64,000 nt of DNA from Nonomuraea thailandensis (GCF_024172165.1 NZ_JAMZEB010000002.1:8034501-8098500), one strand, 5' to 3'; numbered from the stretch's first letter, positions 8,238 to 17,410 are shown. Numbers and translations: made by a program. The notes: generated from the letters alone by a model not told the origin.

Positions 8238-9139
8238 GCGACACCACGCTGTCCAGCTCGGCGGACTACGAGCGGCTCACCCGCATCCGCGCCACCCAGC
8301 CCGAGGAGATCGCCGCGTCCGCGGCCCGCCGGCAGCGTCGTGGCCTGCCTGCCGAGGGCGAGCGGCTGCTGATCATCGCCGCCGACCACGCGGCCCGCGG
8401 CGCCCTCGGCGTACGCGGCCGCCCCCTGGCCATGGCCAGCCGCGTCGACCTGCTCGACCGCCTGCGGCTGGCGCTGTCCAGGCCCGGCGTCGGCGGCATC
8501 CTGGCCTCCCCCGACGTCCTGGAGGACCTGCTGCTGCTCGGCGCCCTGGAGGGCAAGCTCGCCTTCGGCTCGATGAACCGCGGCGGCCTGCAGGGCTCGG
8601 TCTTCGAGGTGGACGACCGCTTCACCGGCTTCGACGCCGCCTCCATCGACGCCATGCGGCTCGACGGCGGCAAGATGCTCTGCCGCATCGACCCGTCCGA
8701 CCACGCCACCGTGACCACGCTGGAGTCCTGCGCCCGCGCGGTCACCGAGCTGGCGCGCAGGCGGCTGCTGGCCATGGTGGAGCCGTTCTGGTCGCTGCGC
8801 TCGGAGTCGGGCGCCCTGCGCAACGACCTGTCGCCCGACGCCGTGATCCGCGCGATCAGCGTCGCCCAGGCGCTCGGCGTCACCTCGGCCTACACCTGGC
8901 TGAAGATCCCGGCGGTGGCGGAGATGGAGCGGGTGATGGCCGCCACCACGCTGCCCGCCCTGCTCCTCGGGGGCGACCCGCCCGACATCGACGCCGCCTA
9001 CGCCGACTGGCACCGCGCCCTGAGCCTGCCCGGCGTGCGCGGCCTCGTCGTCGGCCGCGCCCTGCTCTACCCTCCGGACGACGACGTGGCAACCGCGGTG
9101 GACGGCGCCGCCGCACTGGTACGAGAGGCCCGCGCATGA
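8234..9139 (+). CDS. Cgl0159-type (beta/alpha)8 aldolase, probable IolJ function
   Basis: About 301 residues of a class-I-aldolase-like barrel known from actinobacterial inositol clusters. It is thought to replace IolJ in cleaving 2-deoxy-5-keto-gluconate 6-phosphate to dihydroxyacetone phosphate and malonate semialdehyde. Visible features are LLIIAADHAARGALG near residue 45, DGGKMLCRID (Lys/Asp typical of Schiff-base strands) and AYTWLKIP. The TTG start overlaps the iolC stop (TTGA, 8234-8237). Position between iolC and iolB supports the role; enzyme function rests on family and context. Confidence 0.75.
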   Translation: MSDTTLSSSADYERLTRIRATQPEEIAASAARRQRRGLPAEGERLLIIAADHAARGALGVRGRPLAMASRVDLLDRLRLALSRPGVGGILASPDVLEDLLLLGALEGKLAFGSMNRGGLQGSVFEVDDRFTGFDAASIDAMRLDGGKMLCRIDPSDHATVTTLESCARAVTELARRRLLAMVEPFWSLRSESGALRNDLSPDAVIRAISVAQALGVTSAYTWLKIPAVAEMERVMAATTLPALLLGGDPPDIDAAYADWHRALSLPGVRGLVVGRALLYPPDDDVATAVDGAAALVREARA

Positions 9140-9978
9140 CTCACCTGCCGTACGGCAAGACCGCCAGCGGCCCCTGGTCGGTCGAGATCACCCCTTCCGT
9201 GGCCGGCTGGACGTACTCGGGTCTGCGCATCGCGGACCTGACGAACGCCCCGCTGACCTTCGACACGGGCGAGGAGGAGATGCTCGTCCTCCCCCTCGCA
9301 GGCTCCTGCACGGTCACGATCCCCGGCGAGACGTTCGTGCTGGCAGGCCGGCCCTCGGTCTTCGACGGCCCCTCCGATTTCGCCTATATCCCGATTTCTA
9401 CGCATGTGACCATCGAGGGGGCGGGCCGCATCGCGTTCCCCTCGGCCCGCGCCACCCGCGCGATGCCCCCGCGCTACGTGGCCGCCGCGGAGGTGTCCGT
9501 CGAGATCAGAGGCGCCGGCCAGGCCACCCGCCAGGTGAACAACTTCTGCTCCCCCGACGCCTACGAGGCTTGCGACAAGCTCATGGCCGTCGAGGTGCTC
9601 ACCCCCTCGGGCAACTGGTCGTCCTATCCGCCCCACAAGCACGACACCCCGGGCGAGAACGAGGCGGTCCTGGAGGAGATCTACTACTTCGAGGTCGCCG
9701 ACCAGGGCATCGGCTACCAGCGCGTCTACTCCTCCGAGCGCGGCCACATCGACACCCTGGCCGAGGTCTCCTCGGGCGACGTGGTGCTCGTCCCCTACGG
9801 CTACCACGGCCCCTCCATGGCCGCCCCCGGCTACGACCTGTACTACCTGAACGTGCTGGCGGGCCCGGCGGAGCAACGTTCGATGGCGTTCTGCGACGAC
9901 CCCCGCCACGCCTGGATCCGCTCCTCCTGGGACGCCCAGTTCATCGACAACAGACTGCCGTTCGGGAGGACTTCGTGA
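9136..9978 (+). CDS. iolB: 5-deoxy-glucuronate isomerase (IolB)
   Basis: A 280-residue bicupin that isomerises 5-deoxy-glucuronate to 5-dehydro-2-deoxygluconate. Metal-site motifs are visible: SSYPPHKHDTPGENEAVLEEIYYFE (His/His/Glu) around residues 156-180 and VPYGYHGP for the last His. The VNNFCSPDAYEACDKLMAVEV stretch and length match IolB. The ATG at 9136 overlaps the aldolase stop (ATGA). It is followed by iolD with a GTGA overlap, so the operon is tightly coupled. Confidence 0.95.
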   Translation: MTHLPYGKTASGPWSVEITPSVAGWTYSGLRIADLTNAPLTFDTGEEEMLVLPLAGSCTVTIPGETFVLAGRPSVFDGPSDFAYIPISTHVTIEGAGRIAFPSARATRAMPPRYVAAAEVSVEIRGAGQATRQVNNFCSPDAYEACDKLMAVEVLTPSGNWSSYPPHKHDTPGENEAVLEEIYYFEVADQGIGYQRVYSSERGHIDTLAEVSSGDVVLVPYGYHGPSMAAPGYDLYYLNVLAGPAEQRSMAFCDDPRHAWIRSSWDAQFIDNRLPFGRTS

Positions 9979-11822
9979 TCCGGTTGACCGTCGCGCAGGC
10001 GGTCGTGCACTTCCTGGCACGCCAGTGGAGCGAGCGCGACGGAGTGGAGCGCCGCTTCTTCGGCGGTTGCGTCGGCATCTTCGGCCACGGCAACGTGGCC
10101 GGGCTCGGCCAGGCGCTGGCCACCTCCGCCGAGGACCTGCCCTACCGCCTCAGCCGCAACGAGCAGGCCATGGTGCACACCGCCGCCGCCTACGCCCGCG
10201 CCAGCAACCGGCTGGCCACGCTCGCCTGCACCACCTCGATCGGCCCCGGCGCCACGAACATGATCACCGGCGCGGCCGGCGCGACCATCAACCGCCTGCC
10301 CGTCCTGCTGCTGCCCGGCGACATCTTCTCCACCCGCGCCGCGAGCCCGGTGCTCCAGGAGCTGGAGGACCAGCGCTCCTACGACATCTCGGTCAACGAC
10401 TGCTTCAAGCCGGTCTCCCGCTACTGGGACCGGATCAACCGCCCCGAGCAGCTCCCGAGCGCGCTGCTGGCCGCCATGCGGGTGCTCACCGACCCGGCCG
10501 AGACCGGCGCGGTGACGCTGGCGCTGCCGCAGGACGTGCAGGCGGAGGCGTTCGACTGGCCCGACGAGCTGTTCGCCCCCCGCGTCTGGCACATCCCCAG
10601 GCCGCGCCCCGAACGCGCGGCGCTGGCCCGCGCCGCCGACCTGATCAGGTCGGCCGCCCGCCCGATCGTCGTGGCCGGCGGCGGCGCGATCTACAGCGAG
10701 GCCACCGCGCAGCTCCAGGCGTTCGCCGAGACGTTCGGCATCCCGGTGGCCGAGACGCAGGCAGGCAAGGGCGCGCTCCCCTACGGTCACCCGCTCGCGC
10801 TCGGCGCGATCGGCGCCACGGGCACCACGGCCGCCAACGCGCTGGCCCGCGAGGCCGACCTGGTCATCGGCGTCGGCACCCGCTACAGCGACTTCACCAC
10901 CGCCTCCCGCACGATCTTCGCCCCCGACGCCGCGTTCCTGAACCTCAACATCACCGGCTTCGACGCCGCCAAGCTCTCCGGCCTGCAACTGGTCGCCGAC
11001 GCCCGCGAGGGGCTGAGCGACCTGGCCGAGGCGTGCGCGGGCTGGAGCACACCCGCCGCCTATCGTGAGCGCGCCGCCGAGCTGACCCGGGCCTGGGACA
11101 CGGCGGTCGACGCGGCGTACGCGCTGGAGGGCTCGCCGCTGCCGCAGGCCGCCGTCATCGGGGCGGTCAACGCGGCGGCGGGCGACGACGGCGTGGTGGT
11201 CTGCGCGGCCGGATCGATGCCCGGCGACCTGCACAAGCTCTGGCGGCCCAGCGGCCCCGGCAGCTACCACGTCGAGTACGGCTACTCCTGCATGGGCTAC
11301 GAGATCGCCGGCGGCCTGGGGGTCAAGCTGGCGGCGCCGGAGCGCGAGGTGTTCGTGCTGGTGGGCGACGGCTCGTACCTGATGATGGCCCAGGAGCTGG
11401 TCACGGCCGTCTCCGAGGGCGTCAAGCTGGTCGTGGTGCTGGTGGACAACTCCGGGTTCGCCTCGATCGGGCGGCTGTCGGAGAGCGTCGGCGCCGAGCG
11501 GCTCGGCACCGCCTACCAGCGCCGCGACGGCGGGCCGCTGCCGGTGGACCTGGCCGCCAACGCCGCCAGCCTCGGCGCCACCGTGCTGCGCCCCGAGACG
11601 GTCGCCGACCTGCGCAAGGCGCTCGACACGGCCCGCTCGTCCGCCGAGACCACGGTGATCTACGTGCGCACCGACAGGCTGGCCGACGAGGCGCCCTCCT
11701 CCGAGGCGTGGTGGGACGTGCCCGTGGCGCAGGTGGCGACGACGAGCGCCACGTACGCGGCGAGGGAGACGTACGAGGCGAACAAACGCTCCCAGCGCCA
11801 CCACCTGACCCCGCCCGGCTGA
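9975..11822 (+). CDS. iolD: 3D-(3,5/4)-trihydroxycyclohexane-1,2-dione acylhydrolase (IolD)
   Basis: A 615-residue thiamine-diphosphate enzyme that opens the cyclohexane ring in inositol breakdown. N-terminal ThDP domain: RFFGGCVGIFGHGNVAG and NEQAMVHTAAAYAR (catalytic Glu). The C-terminal ThDP-binding motif is GDGSYLMMAQELVTAVSEGVKLVVVLVDN. The GTG start at 9975 overlaps the iolB stop and has a GGGAGGA ribosome site. It is the last clear gene of the iol operon; iolA (methylmalonate-semialdehyde dehydrogenase) is not in the window. Confidence 0.95.
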   Translation: MIRLTVAQAVVHFLARQWSERDGVERRFFGGCVGIFGHGNVAGLGQALATSAEDLPYRLSRNEQAMVHTAAAYARASNRLATLACTTSIGPGATNMITGAAGATINRLPVLLLPGDIFSTRAASPVLQELEDQRSYDISVNDCFKPVSRYWDRINRPEQLPSALLAAMRVLTDPAETGAVTLALPQDVQAEAFDWPDELFAPRVWHIPRPRPERAALARAADLIRSAARPIVVAGGGAIYSEATAQLQAFAETFGIPVAETQAGKGALPYGHPLALGAIGATGTTAANALAREADLVIGVGTRYSDFTTASRTIFAPDAAFLNLNITGFDAAKLSGLQLVADAREGLSDLAEACAGWSTPAAYRERAAELTRAWDTAVDAAYALEGSPLPQAAVIGAVNAAAGDDGVVVCAAGSMPGDLHKLWRPSGPGSYHVEYGYSCMGYEIAGGLGVKLAAPEREVFVLVGDGSYLMMAQELVTAVSEGVKLVVVLVDNSGFASIGRLSESVGAERLGTAYQRRDGGPLPVDLAANAASLGATVLRPETVADLRKALDTARSSAETTVIYVRTDRLADEAPSSEAWWDVPVAQVATTSATYAARETYEANKRSQRHHLTPPG

Positions 11823-11884
11823 GCAGGGTTGCCCGCGATCACCCCGGGGAACGCCTCTGACCAGGCATGATCGGGGGGATCGGG

Positions 11885-12898
11885 ATGAGGCCGTGGCGGC
11901 TGCTGGGGTGGTTCGCGGTCATCGCGGTGGCCTGCTTCTGCCTCTACCACGTGCGCACGGTGGCCATCTCGATCATCATCGGCGTCTTCCTGACCGCGCT
12001 GCTGCTGCCCCCGGCCCGCTGGCTCAGGTCACGCGGGCTGGGCAGGGCGGCGGCCACCACGATCGTCTTCGCCGGCGGGCTGCTGGTGGCCGGCGCGGTG
12101 ATGGCGCTGGTGGTCCCGCCCACCGTGGCCAGCGTGTCGGAGCTGCGGGCCAGCGTCGGCAAGGTGCTCGACGACCTGCACGACCTGACGGCCAGGTTCG
12201 GGCTCGACGACCGGGAGCTCCTCACCCAGGCCCGGGACTACCTGTCGGGCCAGAGCCGCCAGATCACCACCGGGGCGCTGGCCGGGGTCAGGACGGTCGG
12301 CGAGATCGTGGTCGGGGCGGTCCTGGCGATCATCCTGTCGGTGTACTTCGTGCACGGCGGCGACCGGCTCTTCCGGTGGCTGGTGGAGCTCCTGCCGGCC
12401 ACCGCCAGGGCGCGCGTGACCGAGACCGGCGGCCTGATCTTCTCGGTGATCGGCCGCTACATCCACGGGGTCGCGATCGTGGGGCTGGTGGACGCGTTCT
12501 TCATCGGGATGGCGCTGTGGATCCTCGGCGTGCCGGTGGCGCTGCCGCTGGCGGTGCTGACGTTCGTGGGGGCGTTCCTGCCGGTGGTGGGGGCGTTCTT
12601 CGCGGGGCTGCTGGCGGCCGTGGTGGCGCTCGTGGCCAAGGGGTGGCTGGTGGCGCTGATCGTGGTGGCGGTGACCCTGGCGGTGCAGCAGATCGAGGGG
12701 CACGTGCTGGCGCCGCAGATCTACGGCAAGGCCCTCGACCTGCCGGGCGCCGTCATCCTGGTGGCGATCACGGTGGGCAGCGTGATCGCCGGGATCGCGG
12801 GCGCCTTCCTGGCCGCCCCGGTGACCTCGGTCATCGTCGCGCTGCTGCGCCACCCCCACTCCTCTACAGGCGTAGTTCGAGCTCCAGCTCGTGCCTGA
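11885..12898 (+). CDS. AI-2E-family transporter-like membrane protein
   Basis: About 337 residues with some eight hydrophobic helices. There is a characteristic long soluble region between helices 3 and 4 (residues about 80-140), and the family motif EGHVLAPQIYGKALDLP is near the C-terminus. AI-2E family members act as efflux or antiport proteins; the substrate is unknown here. I chose the second ATG (11885) because GGGGGAT lies just upstream, although an ATG at 11867 is in frame. Its last 35 bases overlap the 3' end of the convergent acetyltransferase gene. Confidence 0.85.
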   Translation: MRPWRLLGWFAVIAVACFCLYHVRTVAISIIIGVFLTALLLPPARWLRSRGLGRAAATTIVFAGGLLVAGAVMALVVPPTVASVSELRASVGKVLDDLHDLTARFGLDDRELLTQARDYLSGQSRQITTGALAGVRTVGEIVVGAVLAIILSVYFVHGGDRLFRWLVELLPATARARVTETGGLIFSVIGRYIHGVAIVGLVDAFFIGMALWILGVPVALPLAVLTFVGAFLPVVGAFFAGLLAAVVALVAKGWLVALIVVAVTLAVQQIEGHVLAPQIYGKALDLPGAVILVAITVGSVIAGIAGAFLAAPVTSVIVALLRHPHSSTGVVRAPARA

Positions 12899-13355
12899 TC
12901 GGGATCCCGTCGGACTCGGCCGGGATGTCGGGTTTGACGGCACGCACCCGGTCCATGGCGTTCCTGTGCAGGGCGACCAGATCGAAGCCGTAGCGCTGGT
13001 AGAAGCGCAGGGCATGCGTGTTGTCGTTCGTGGTGACCAGCCAGAGCCGGGTCATGCCCCGCCCGGCCGCGACCGCGCGCACCGCGTCCAGCAGCGCCCT
13101 GCCGGCCCCCCGGCCGGGCAGCACGGCGTTCAGCGAGGCGACCTCCACCTCGCCGCCTTCCTCCACGTACGTGAGGATGCCCGCCACCTCCCCCTCCGCC
13201 TCGGCGATGAAGCCGGGCAGTTCCACCACGTCCACCTCCTTGCCGCCGCCCAGGACCATCAGCGTGGTGCCGCCCCAGCTCTCGGTGATGACCCGGGTGA
13301 CCACCGGCAGGTCGCCGGGACCGATGTCACGCACGGAAATGTCCATGACCGTCAT
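12864..13355 (-). CDS. GNAT-family N-acetyltransferase
   Basis: About 163 residues (160 if ATG 13346 is used). The acetyl-CoA loop is visible as VLPGRGAGRALLDAV around residue 85-100, and the C-terminal segment ALRFYQRYGFDLV is typical of GNAT enzymes. No substrate can be assigned. The 3' end overlaps the convergent AI-2E gene. The start codon is only 1-19 bp from the start of the divergent HAD gene, and no Shine-Dalgarno sequence is visible, which suggests leaderless translation. Confidence 0.88.
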   Translation of the reverse strand: MTVMDISVRDIGPGDLPVVTRVITESWGGTTLMVLGGGKEVDVVELPGFIAEAEGEVAGILTYVEEGGEVEVASLNAVLPGRGAGRALLDAVRAVAAGRGMTRLWLVTTNDNTHALRFYQRYGFDLVALHRNAMDRVRAVKPDIPAESDGIPIRHELELELRL

Positions 13356-13356
13356 T

Positions 13357-14022
13357 ATGAGAGCCATGCGATGGATCACGTTCGACTGTTTCGGGACCCT
13401 GGTCGACTGGCGGCACGGCATCCGCACCAGCGCCGAGCTGATCGTGCCCGGGCAGGGGGCGCGGCTGCTGGAGGCGTACAACCGGCACGAGCACGTCGTC
13501 CAGGCCGAGTCGCCGACGATGCGCTACCGCGGCGTGCTGGCCGAGTCGCTGCGCAGGGCGTGCGAGGAGGAGAAGGTCGAGCTCGGCGCGGACGACGCCA
13601 CGGTGCTGGCGCGGACGCTGCCGTACTGGCCGGTCTTCCCCGAGGTGGGCGCCGAGCTGTCGGCGCTGCGCGAGGCGGGGTGGCGGCTGGCGCTGCTGAC
13701 CAACTGCGACCGCGACCTCATCGCCGGGACGCGGCGGCGGCTGCCCGTGCCGTTCGACGCGGTGGTCACCTCCGAGGACGCGGGCGCGTACAAGCCGTCG
13801 CACGCGCACTTCGAGCTGTTCAGGAGCTCCTTCGAGCCGGAGGTGTGGGTGCACGCGGCCCAGAGCTACTTCCACGACATGGAGCCCGCCCACCGGCTGG
13901 GCCTGCCCCGCGTGTGGATCAACCGTCACGGCGCGCGACCGGCCGACCCGTCGATCGTCCCGCACGTGCAGCCCGACCTGCGCGGGCTGCACGCGGCGGC
14001 CGAGGCCGCCTTGGACTCCTAG
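13357..14022 (+). CDS. HAD-superfamily hydrolase (haloacid dehalogenase type II-like)
   Basis: A 221-residue HAD hydrolase. Motif I FDCFGTLVDW (nucleophile Asp), motif II LLTNCDRD, motif III Lys in DAGAYKPSHAHFE and motif IV QSYFHDMEPA are all present. The protein is of dehalogenase-type length, but phosphatase activity is equally possible. Start is ATG 13357 or ATG 13366, without a ribosome site. The TAG stop lies in CTAG, shared with the stop of the convergent DivIVA-like gene. Confidence 0.88.
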   Translation: MRAMRWITFDCFGTLVDWRHGIRTSAELIVPGQGARLLEAYNRHEHVVQAESPTMRYRGVLAESLRRACEEEKVELGADDATVLARTLPYWPVFPEVGAELSALREAGWRLALLTNCDRDLIAGTRRRLPVPFDAVVTSEDAGAYKPSHAHFELFRSSFEPEVWVHAAQSYFHDMEPAHRLGLPRVWINRHGARPADPSIVPHVQPDLRGLHAAAEAALDS

Positions 14023-14612
14023 AGAGCCCGCTGCTCCAGGACGTCGGCGATGCCCGCGAGGAACGAGTCCACGTCCGCGATGAGGTATCCGGCCCGGAAC
14101 ATCACGGTCGAGAACTTCGCCTCCCGCACCTCCTTGGCCGTCACCGGGTAGTCGGTCGTGCCGCGCAGCGTGGCCACGATGCGGTCGAGGAAGGCGTCGA
14201 TCTCGTCCTCGTTGTAACCGGTGCCCATGCGGCCGGGCCGGAACGCGACCCGCTCGACCCGCGCCGCCTGCGTCTCGAACCACTGCTCGCGCAGCATCTC
14301 GCCGGTGGGCTCGGCCATGGCCAGGCGGATGGGCCGCTTGGCCTGGGCCTCCAGCGCCACCACGAACGCCTCCAGCGCGAAGTCCACCGCGGTCTCCTGG
14401 TAACCGCCGCGTTTCGCGCGGAACGTGGCCGTGCGGACCTCGTCCGCGGTGACGGGCTCCAACAGGTGCGAGCCTCGGCCAAGGGTCGATTCGATCCGCC
14501 CGATCAGGGCGTCGACTTCGACGGGGTCATAGCCTGAACGCATACCCATGACGCGCGGAAAGCGGTTCAAGCCCTCACTCCTCTGGGGTACTTCGTGCTG
14601 GGGTCCCTCCAT
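14019..14612 (-). CDS. DivIVA-domain protein with repeated GYd..eVDa motifs
   Basis: A 197-residue protein with two copies of the DivIVA N-terminal type motif: MRSGYDPVEVDALIGRIE near residue 22 and MGTGYNEDEIDAFLDRIV near residue 105. Each is followed by a V(T)A.EVR.A.F stretch. A third partial copy ends the protein (RAGYLIADVDSFLAGI). These short actinobacterial proteins are related to cell-pole/septum proteins, but no long coiled coil is present. ATG 14612 places the first motif correctly; upstream ORF extension is spurious. The stop shares CTAG with the HAD gene. Confidence 0.78.
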   Translation of the reverse strand: MEGPQHEVPQRSEGLNRFPRVMGMRSGYDPVEVDALIGRIESTLGRGSHLLEPVTADEVRTATFRAKRGGYQETAVDFALEAFVVALEAQAKRPIRLAMAEPTGEMLREQWFETQAARVERVAFRPGRMGTGYNEDEIDAFLDRIVATLRGTTDYPVTAKEVREAKFSTVMFRAGYLIADVDSFLAGIADVLEQRAL

Positions 14613-14663
14613 TGTCGGACCTTTACGCCGACCCTGCGACCCGACATATACCGTTACAGGATC

Positions 14664-15455
14664 ATGCGTCTGTCCAAGGTCTCCTTCCGTTACCGAAGAC
14701 GTGATCCTCTCGTCATCGAAGACGCCGACGCCCGCCTCGCCCCCGGCGACGTGATCGAGCTGACCGGCGTGAACGGAGCGGGCAAGTCCACCCTGCTCCG
14801 CCTCCTGGCCGGCCTGGCCCGGCCGACCACGGGCACGATCGCCGATCGCCCGCCGGTGGTCGGCTTCGCGCCCGACCGGTTTCCCGCGAGCCAGCCGTTC
14901 ACGGTCACGGCGTACCTGCGGCACATGTCCCGCGTACGCGGCGGCGGCCGCTGGGAGCCGTGGATCGAGCGCCTGAACATGGGGCACCTGCTCGCCACCC
15001 CGCTCGCCGACCTGTCGAAGGGCAGCGCGCACAAGGTCGGCCTGGCCCAGGCGCTGATGGCCGAGCCGGGGCTGCTGATCCTGGACGAGCCGTTCGCCGG
15101 CCTCGACGCCGACACGCGGGAGGCGCTGCCCTCGATCGCGACCGAGGTGGCGGGGCGGGGCGGAGTCGTCATCGCCAGCGATCACCAGGGCGGCATGCGA
15201 GGGCTGCCGGGGCTGCGTCACTGGTCGATGGTGGACGGCCACCTCAAGGAGGGCACCGCGGCGCCCCTGCCCGCGGCCACAGCCCAGGCCACCACCCAGG
15301 CCACCGCCCAGGCCACCGCGACCGCCGCACACGCCACCGTGGCCGTCACGCTGCCCGCCCGCGAGCTGCGAGGCTTCCTGGCCAGGATGCGCGAGGAAGG
15401 CTTCCAGGCCCGCGAGGTCGAGACCGCGGCCGCGCAGAACGAGGAGACCCGTTGA
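14664..15455 (+). CDS. ABC transporter ATP-binding protein (exporter type)
   Basis: About 263 residues. Walker A (GVNGAGKSTLLRLL), signature-like LSKGSAHKVGLAQAL and Walker B (LLILDEPFAGLD) are seen. A low-complexity Ala/Thr/Gln linker (residues about 205-225, from 12-bp repeats) leads to a C-terminal segment. TACCGT at 14649-14654 sits nine bases before the ATG, compatible with a -10 box and a leaderless message. It is translationally coupled to the membrane gene downstream (TTGA). Confidence 0.88.
   Translation: MRLSKVSFRYRRRDPLVIEDADARLAPGDVIELTGVNGAGKSTLLRLLAGLARPTTGTIADRPPVVGFAPDRFPASQPFTVTAYLRHMSRVRGGGRWEPWIERLNMGHLLATPLADLSKGSAHKVGLAQALMAEPGLLILDEPFAGLDADTREALPSIATEVAGRGGVVIASDHQGGMRGLPGLRHWSMVDGHLKEGTAAPLPAATAQATTQATAQATATAAHATVAVTLPARELRGFLARMREEGFQAREVETAAAQNEETR
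15282..15317 (+). repeat. 12-bp tandem repeat (x3) inside ABC ATPase gene
   Basis: Units at 15282, 15294 and 15306 read GCCCAGGCCACC with one change in the second. They encode an in-frame AQAT-type linker, so copy changes would keep the frame. Confidence 0.85.
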
Positions 15456-16120
15456 TCGCCCTGGCCGTCTTCCGTCTGGCCGCCTACGTGCGCTCGCACC
15501 GGGTGTACCAGGCGTTCCTGCTCACCCTCGCCCTGCTGGCCATCGTCCACGGCAGCCGGGCGCCGAGGGGCGCCGAGGCCACCGTTCTCGTGGACGGCGC
15601 CATCCTGCTCGTCCCCATCCTGGCGTGGGCGGCCAGGAGCCTGCTCGACACCGAGCCCGACCGGCAGCGCGAGATGTCGGCGATCCAGGTCGGCGGCCGG
15701 GGCAAGGAGGTGGCGGCGGGGCTGCTGGCGGCGTTCACGGCGTGCGCGGTGTTCGCGGCGCTCGGGCTGTTCTGGGCGCTGCTGGCGGGGGTCTCCGGGT
15801 CGCCGTCGTCCGGCCTGCTTCTGGCCGCACTCGTCCTGTACGTGCTCTCCGCCCTGGCAGGCACCGCCCTCGGCGCCCTCACCAGCCGCGCCGTCCTGCC
15901 GTCACCGGCCATCTCGATCATGAGCCTGCTGCTCGGCTTCCTGGCGATGCTGCTGCTGAGCTCGACGTCGCTGTACTGGCTCACGGTGCCGCTCATCCCG
16001 TGGATGAAGGCCGCCAACTCCGGCGAGCTGCTCGGCTCCTTCCCGGAGCTGACCGCGATCTCGCTGGCGTGGTGCCTGATCGGCCTGGCAGCGTACGGCT
16101 GGCTCCGCCGCCGGGCGTGA
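15452..16120 (+). CDS. ABC transporter membrane subunit, hypothetical
   Basis: A 222-residue membrane protein with about six hydrophobic segments (for example ILLVPILAWAARSLL, LLAALVLYVLSALAGTAL, ISIMSLLLGFLAMLLL). There is no EAA loop, consistent with an ABC-2-like exporter partner of the ATPase just upstream. The TTG start at 15452 overlaps the ATPase stop and has GAGGAGA upstream. The substrate is unknown. The stop codon lies in the first unit of a 13-bp tandem repeat. Confidence 0.75.
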   Translation: MIALAVFRLAAYVRSHRVYQAFLLTLALLAIVHGSRAPRGAEATVLVDGAILLVPILAWAARSLLDTEPDRQREMSAIQVGGRGKEVAAGLLAAFTACAVFAALGLFWALLAGVSGSPSSGLLLAALVLYVLSALAGTALGALTSRAVLPSPAISIMSLLLGFLAMLLLSSTSLYWLTVPLIPWMKAANSGELLGSFPELTAISLAWCLIGLAAYGWLRRRA

Positions 16121-16163
16121 CCTCCGGTCGTGACTTCCGGGCGTGACCTCCGGGCGTGACCTC
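16112..16163 (+). repeat. 13-bp tandem repeat, four units
   Basis: Four adjacent 13-bp units of CGGGCGTGACCTC start at 16112, 16125, 16138 and 16151. The second has two changes. The array covers the end of the membrane-protein gene and the 66-bp gap before rlmN's stop. Its TGA provides the membrane gene's stop codon. Confidence 0.9.
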
Positions 16164-16186
16164 CGGGCCGGCCGTACGCGGCGCCG

Positions 16187-17287
16187 TTACTCGGCGGCGG
16201 CGAGCTGCCCGCAGGCGCCGTCGATCTCGCGCCCGCGCGTGTCGCGCACCGTCACCGGCACGCCGTGGAACTCCAGCCGCCGCACGAACGCCCGCTCGTC
16301 CTCCGGCCGCGAGGCCGTCCACTTGGAGCCGGGCGTCGGGTTGAGCGGGATCAGGTTCACGTGCACGAGCTTGTTCTTGACCAGCTTGCCGAGCAGGTCG
16401 GCGCGCCACTCCTGGTCGTTGACGTCCTTGATCAGCGCGTACTCGATCGACACCCGCCGCTTGGTCCTCGCCGCGTACGCCCAGGCGGCGTCGAGCACCT
16501 CGCCGACCTTCCAGCGCGTGTTGATCGGCACCAGCGTGTCGCGCAGCTCGTCGTCCGGCGCGTGCAGCGACAGCGCCAGCGTGACCGGCAGGCCCTCGTC
16601 GGCGAGCTTGCCGATGGCGGGCACCAGCCCCACGGTGGAGACCGTGACGCCGCGCGCGGAGATGCCGAGCCCGTGCGGCGCCGGCTCCACCAGGCGGCGC
16701 ACCGCCCCGATCACCTGCTTGTAGTTGGCCAGCGGCTCGCCCATGCCCATGAACACGACGTTGCTGACCCGCCCGGGCCCGCCGGGCACCTCGCCGGCGG
16801 CCAGCGCGCGGGCTCCCGCCACGACCTGCTCGACGATCTCGGCGGTGGACATGTTCCGGGTCAGGCCGGCCTGCCCGGTGGCGCAGAACGGGCAGTTCAT
16901 GCCGCATCCGGCCTGCGACGACACGCACATCGTGACGCGGTCGGTGTAGCGCATGAGCACCGACTCCACCAGCGCCCCGTCGAACAGCTTCCACAACGTC
17001 TTGCGGGTGGTGCCGCGGTCGGTGGTCTGCTCCCTGACGGGCGTGAGCAGCGCCGGCAGCAGGGCCGACAGCTTCTCCCTGGCCGCCGCGGGCAGGTCGG
17101 TCATGGCCTGCACGTCGGTGGTGTGCCGCTCGAAGTAGTGGCGGGAGAGCTGGTCGGCGCGGAAGGCCTTCTCGCCCAGCTCCGTCACGGCGGCCCGCCG
17201 CTCGGCCATCGACAGGTCGGCCAGGTGCCGTGCGGGCTTGGCCCGCCGCGGTGCGACGAAGGTGAGCTGACCTGGAGGCTGGGACAC
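16187..17287 (-). CDS. rlmN: Dual-specificity RNA methyltransferase RlmN
   Basis: A 366-residue radical-SAM enzyme that methylates C2 of adenosine in 23S rRNA (A2503) and certain tRNAs. The radical-SAM cluster motif is CGMNCPFC (CxxxCxxC) near residue 126. MGMGEPLANY, the LSLHAPDDELRD strand and the C-terminal CGQL cysteine are present as required. Length is normal. It is the most downstream core gene of the minus-strand block here; the SUFU gene separates it from cdsA. Confidence 0.96.
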   Translation of the reverse strand: MSQPPGQLTFVAPRRAKPARHLADLSMAERRAAVTELGEKAFRADQLSRHYFERHTTDVQAMTDLPAAAREKLSALLPALLTPVREQTTDRGTTRKTLWKLFDGALVESVLMRYTDRVTMCVSSQAGCGMNCPFCATGQAGLTRNMSTAEIVEQVVAGARALAAGEVPGGPGRVSNVVFMGMGEPLANYKQVIGAVRRLVEPAPHGLGISARGVTVSTVGLVPAIGKLADEGLPVTLALSLHAPDDELRDTLVPINTRWKVGEVLDAAWAYAARTKRRVSIEYALIKDVNDQEWRADLLGKLVKNKLVHVNLIPLNPTPGSKWTASRPEDERAFVRRLEFHGVPVTVRDTRGREIDGACGQLAAAE

Positions 17288-17410
17288 TGTGCTGCCTTTG
17301 CTAGCTTGAGGGGTTTGCGACCAGGGTAATCAACGTTCGGATCGGAGGTGACATTCCTGGTCTCGCTACGGCTCGCGTCTTGGTCTCCGCCCGATCTACA
17401 GTCATCTCGT

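Noticed and set aside
9843..11804. 653-codon open frame antisense to iolD
   Set aside because: No domain patterns, and composition is that of a mirror frame of a strongly conserved ThDP enzyme.
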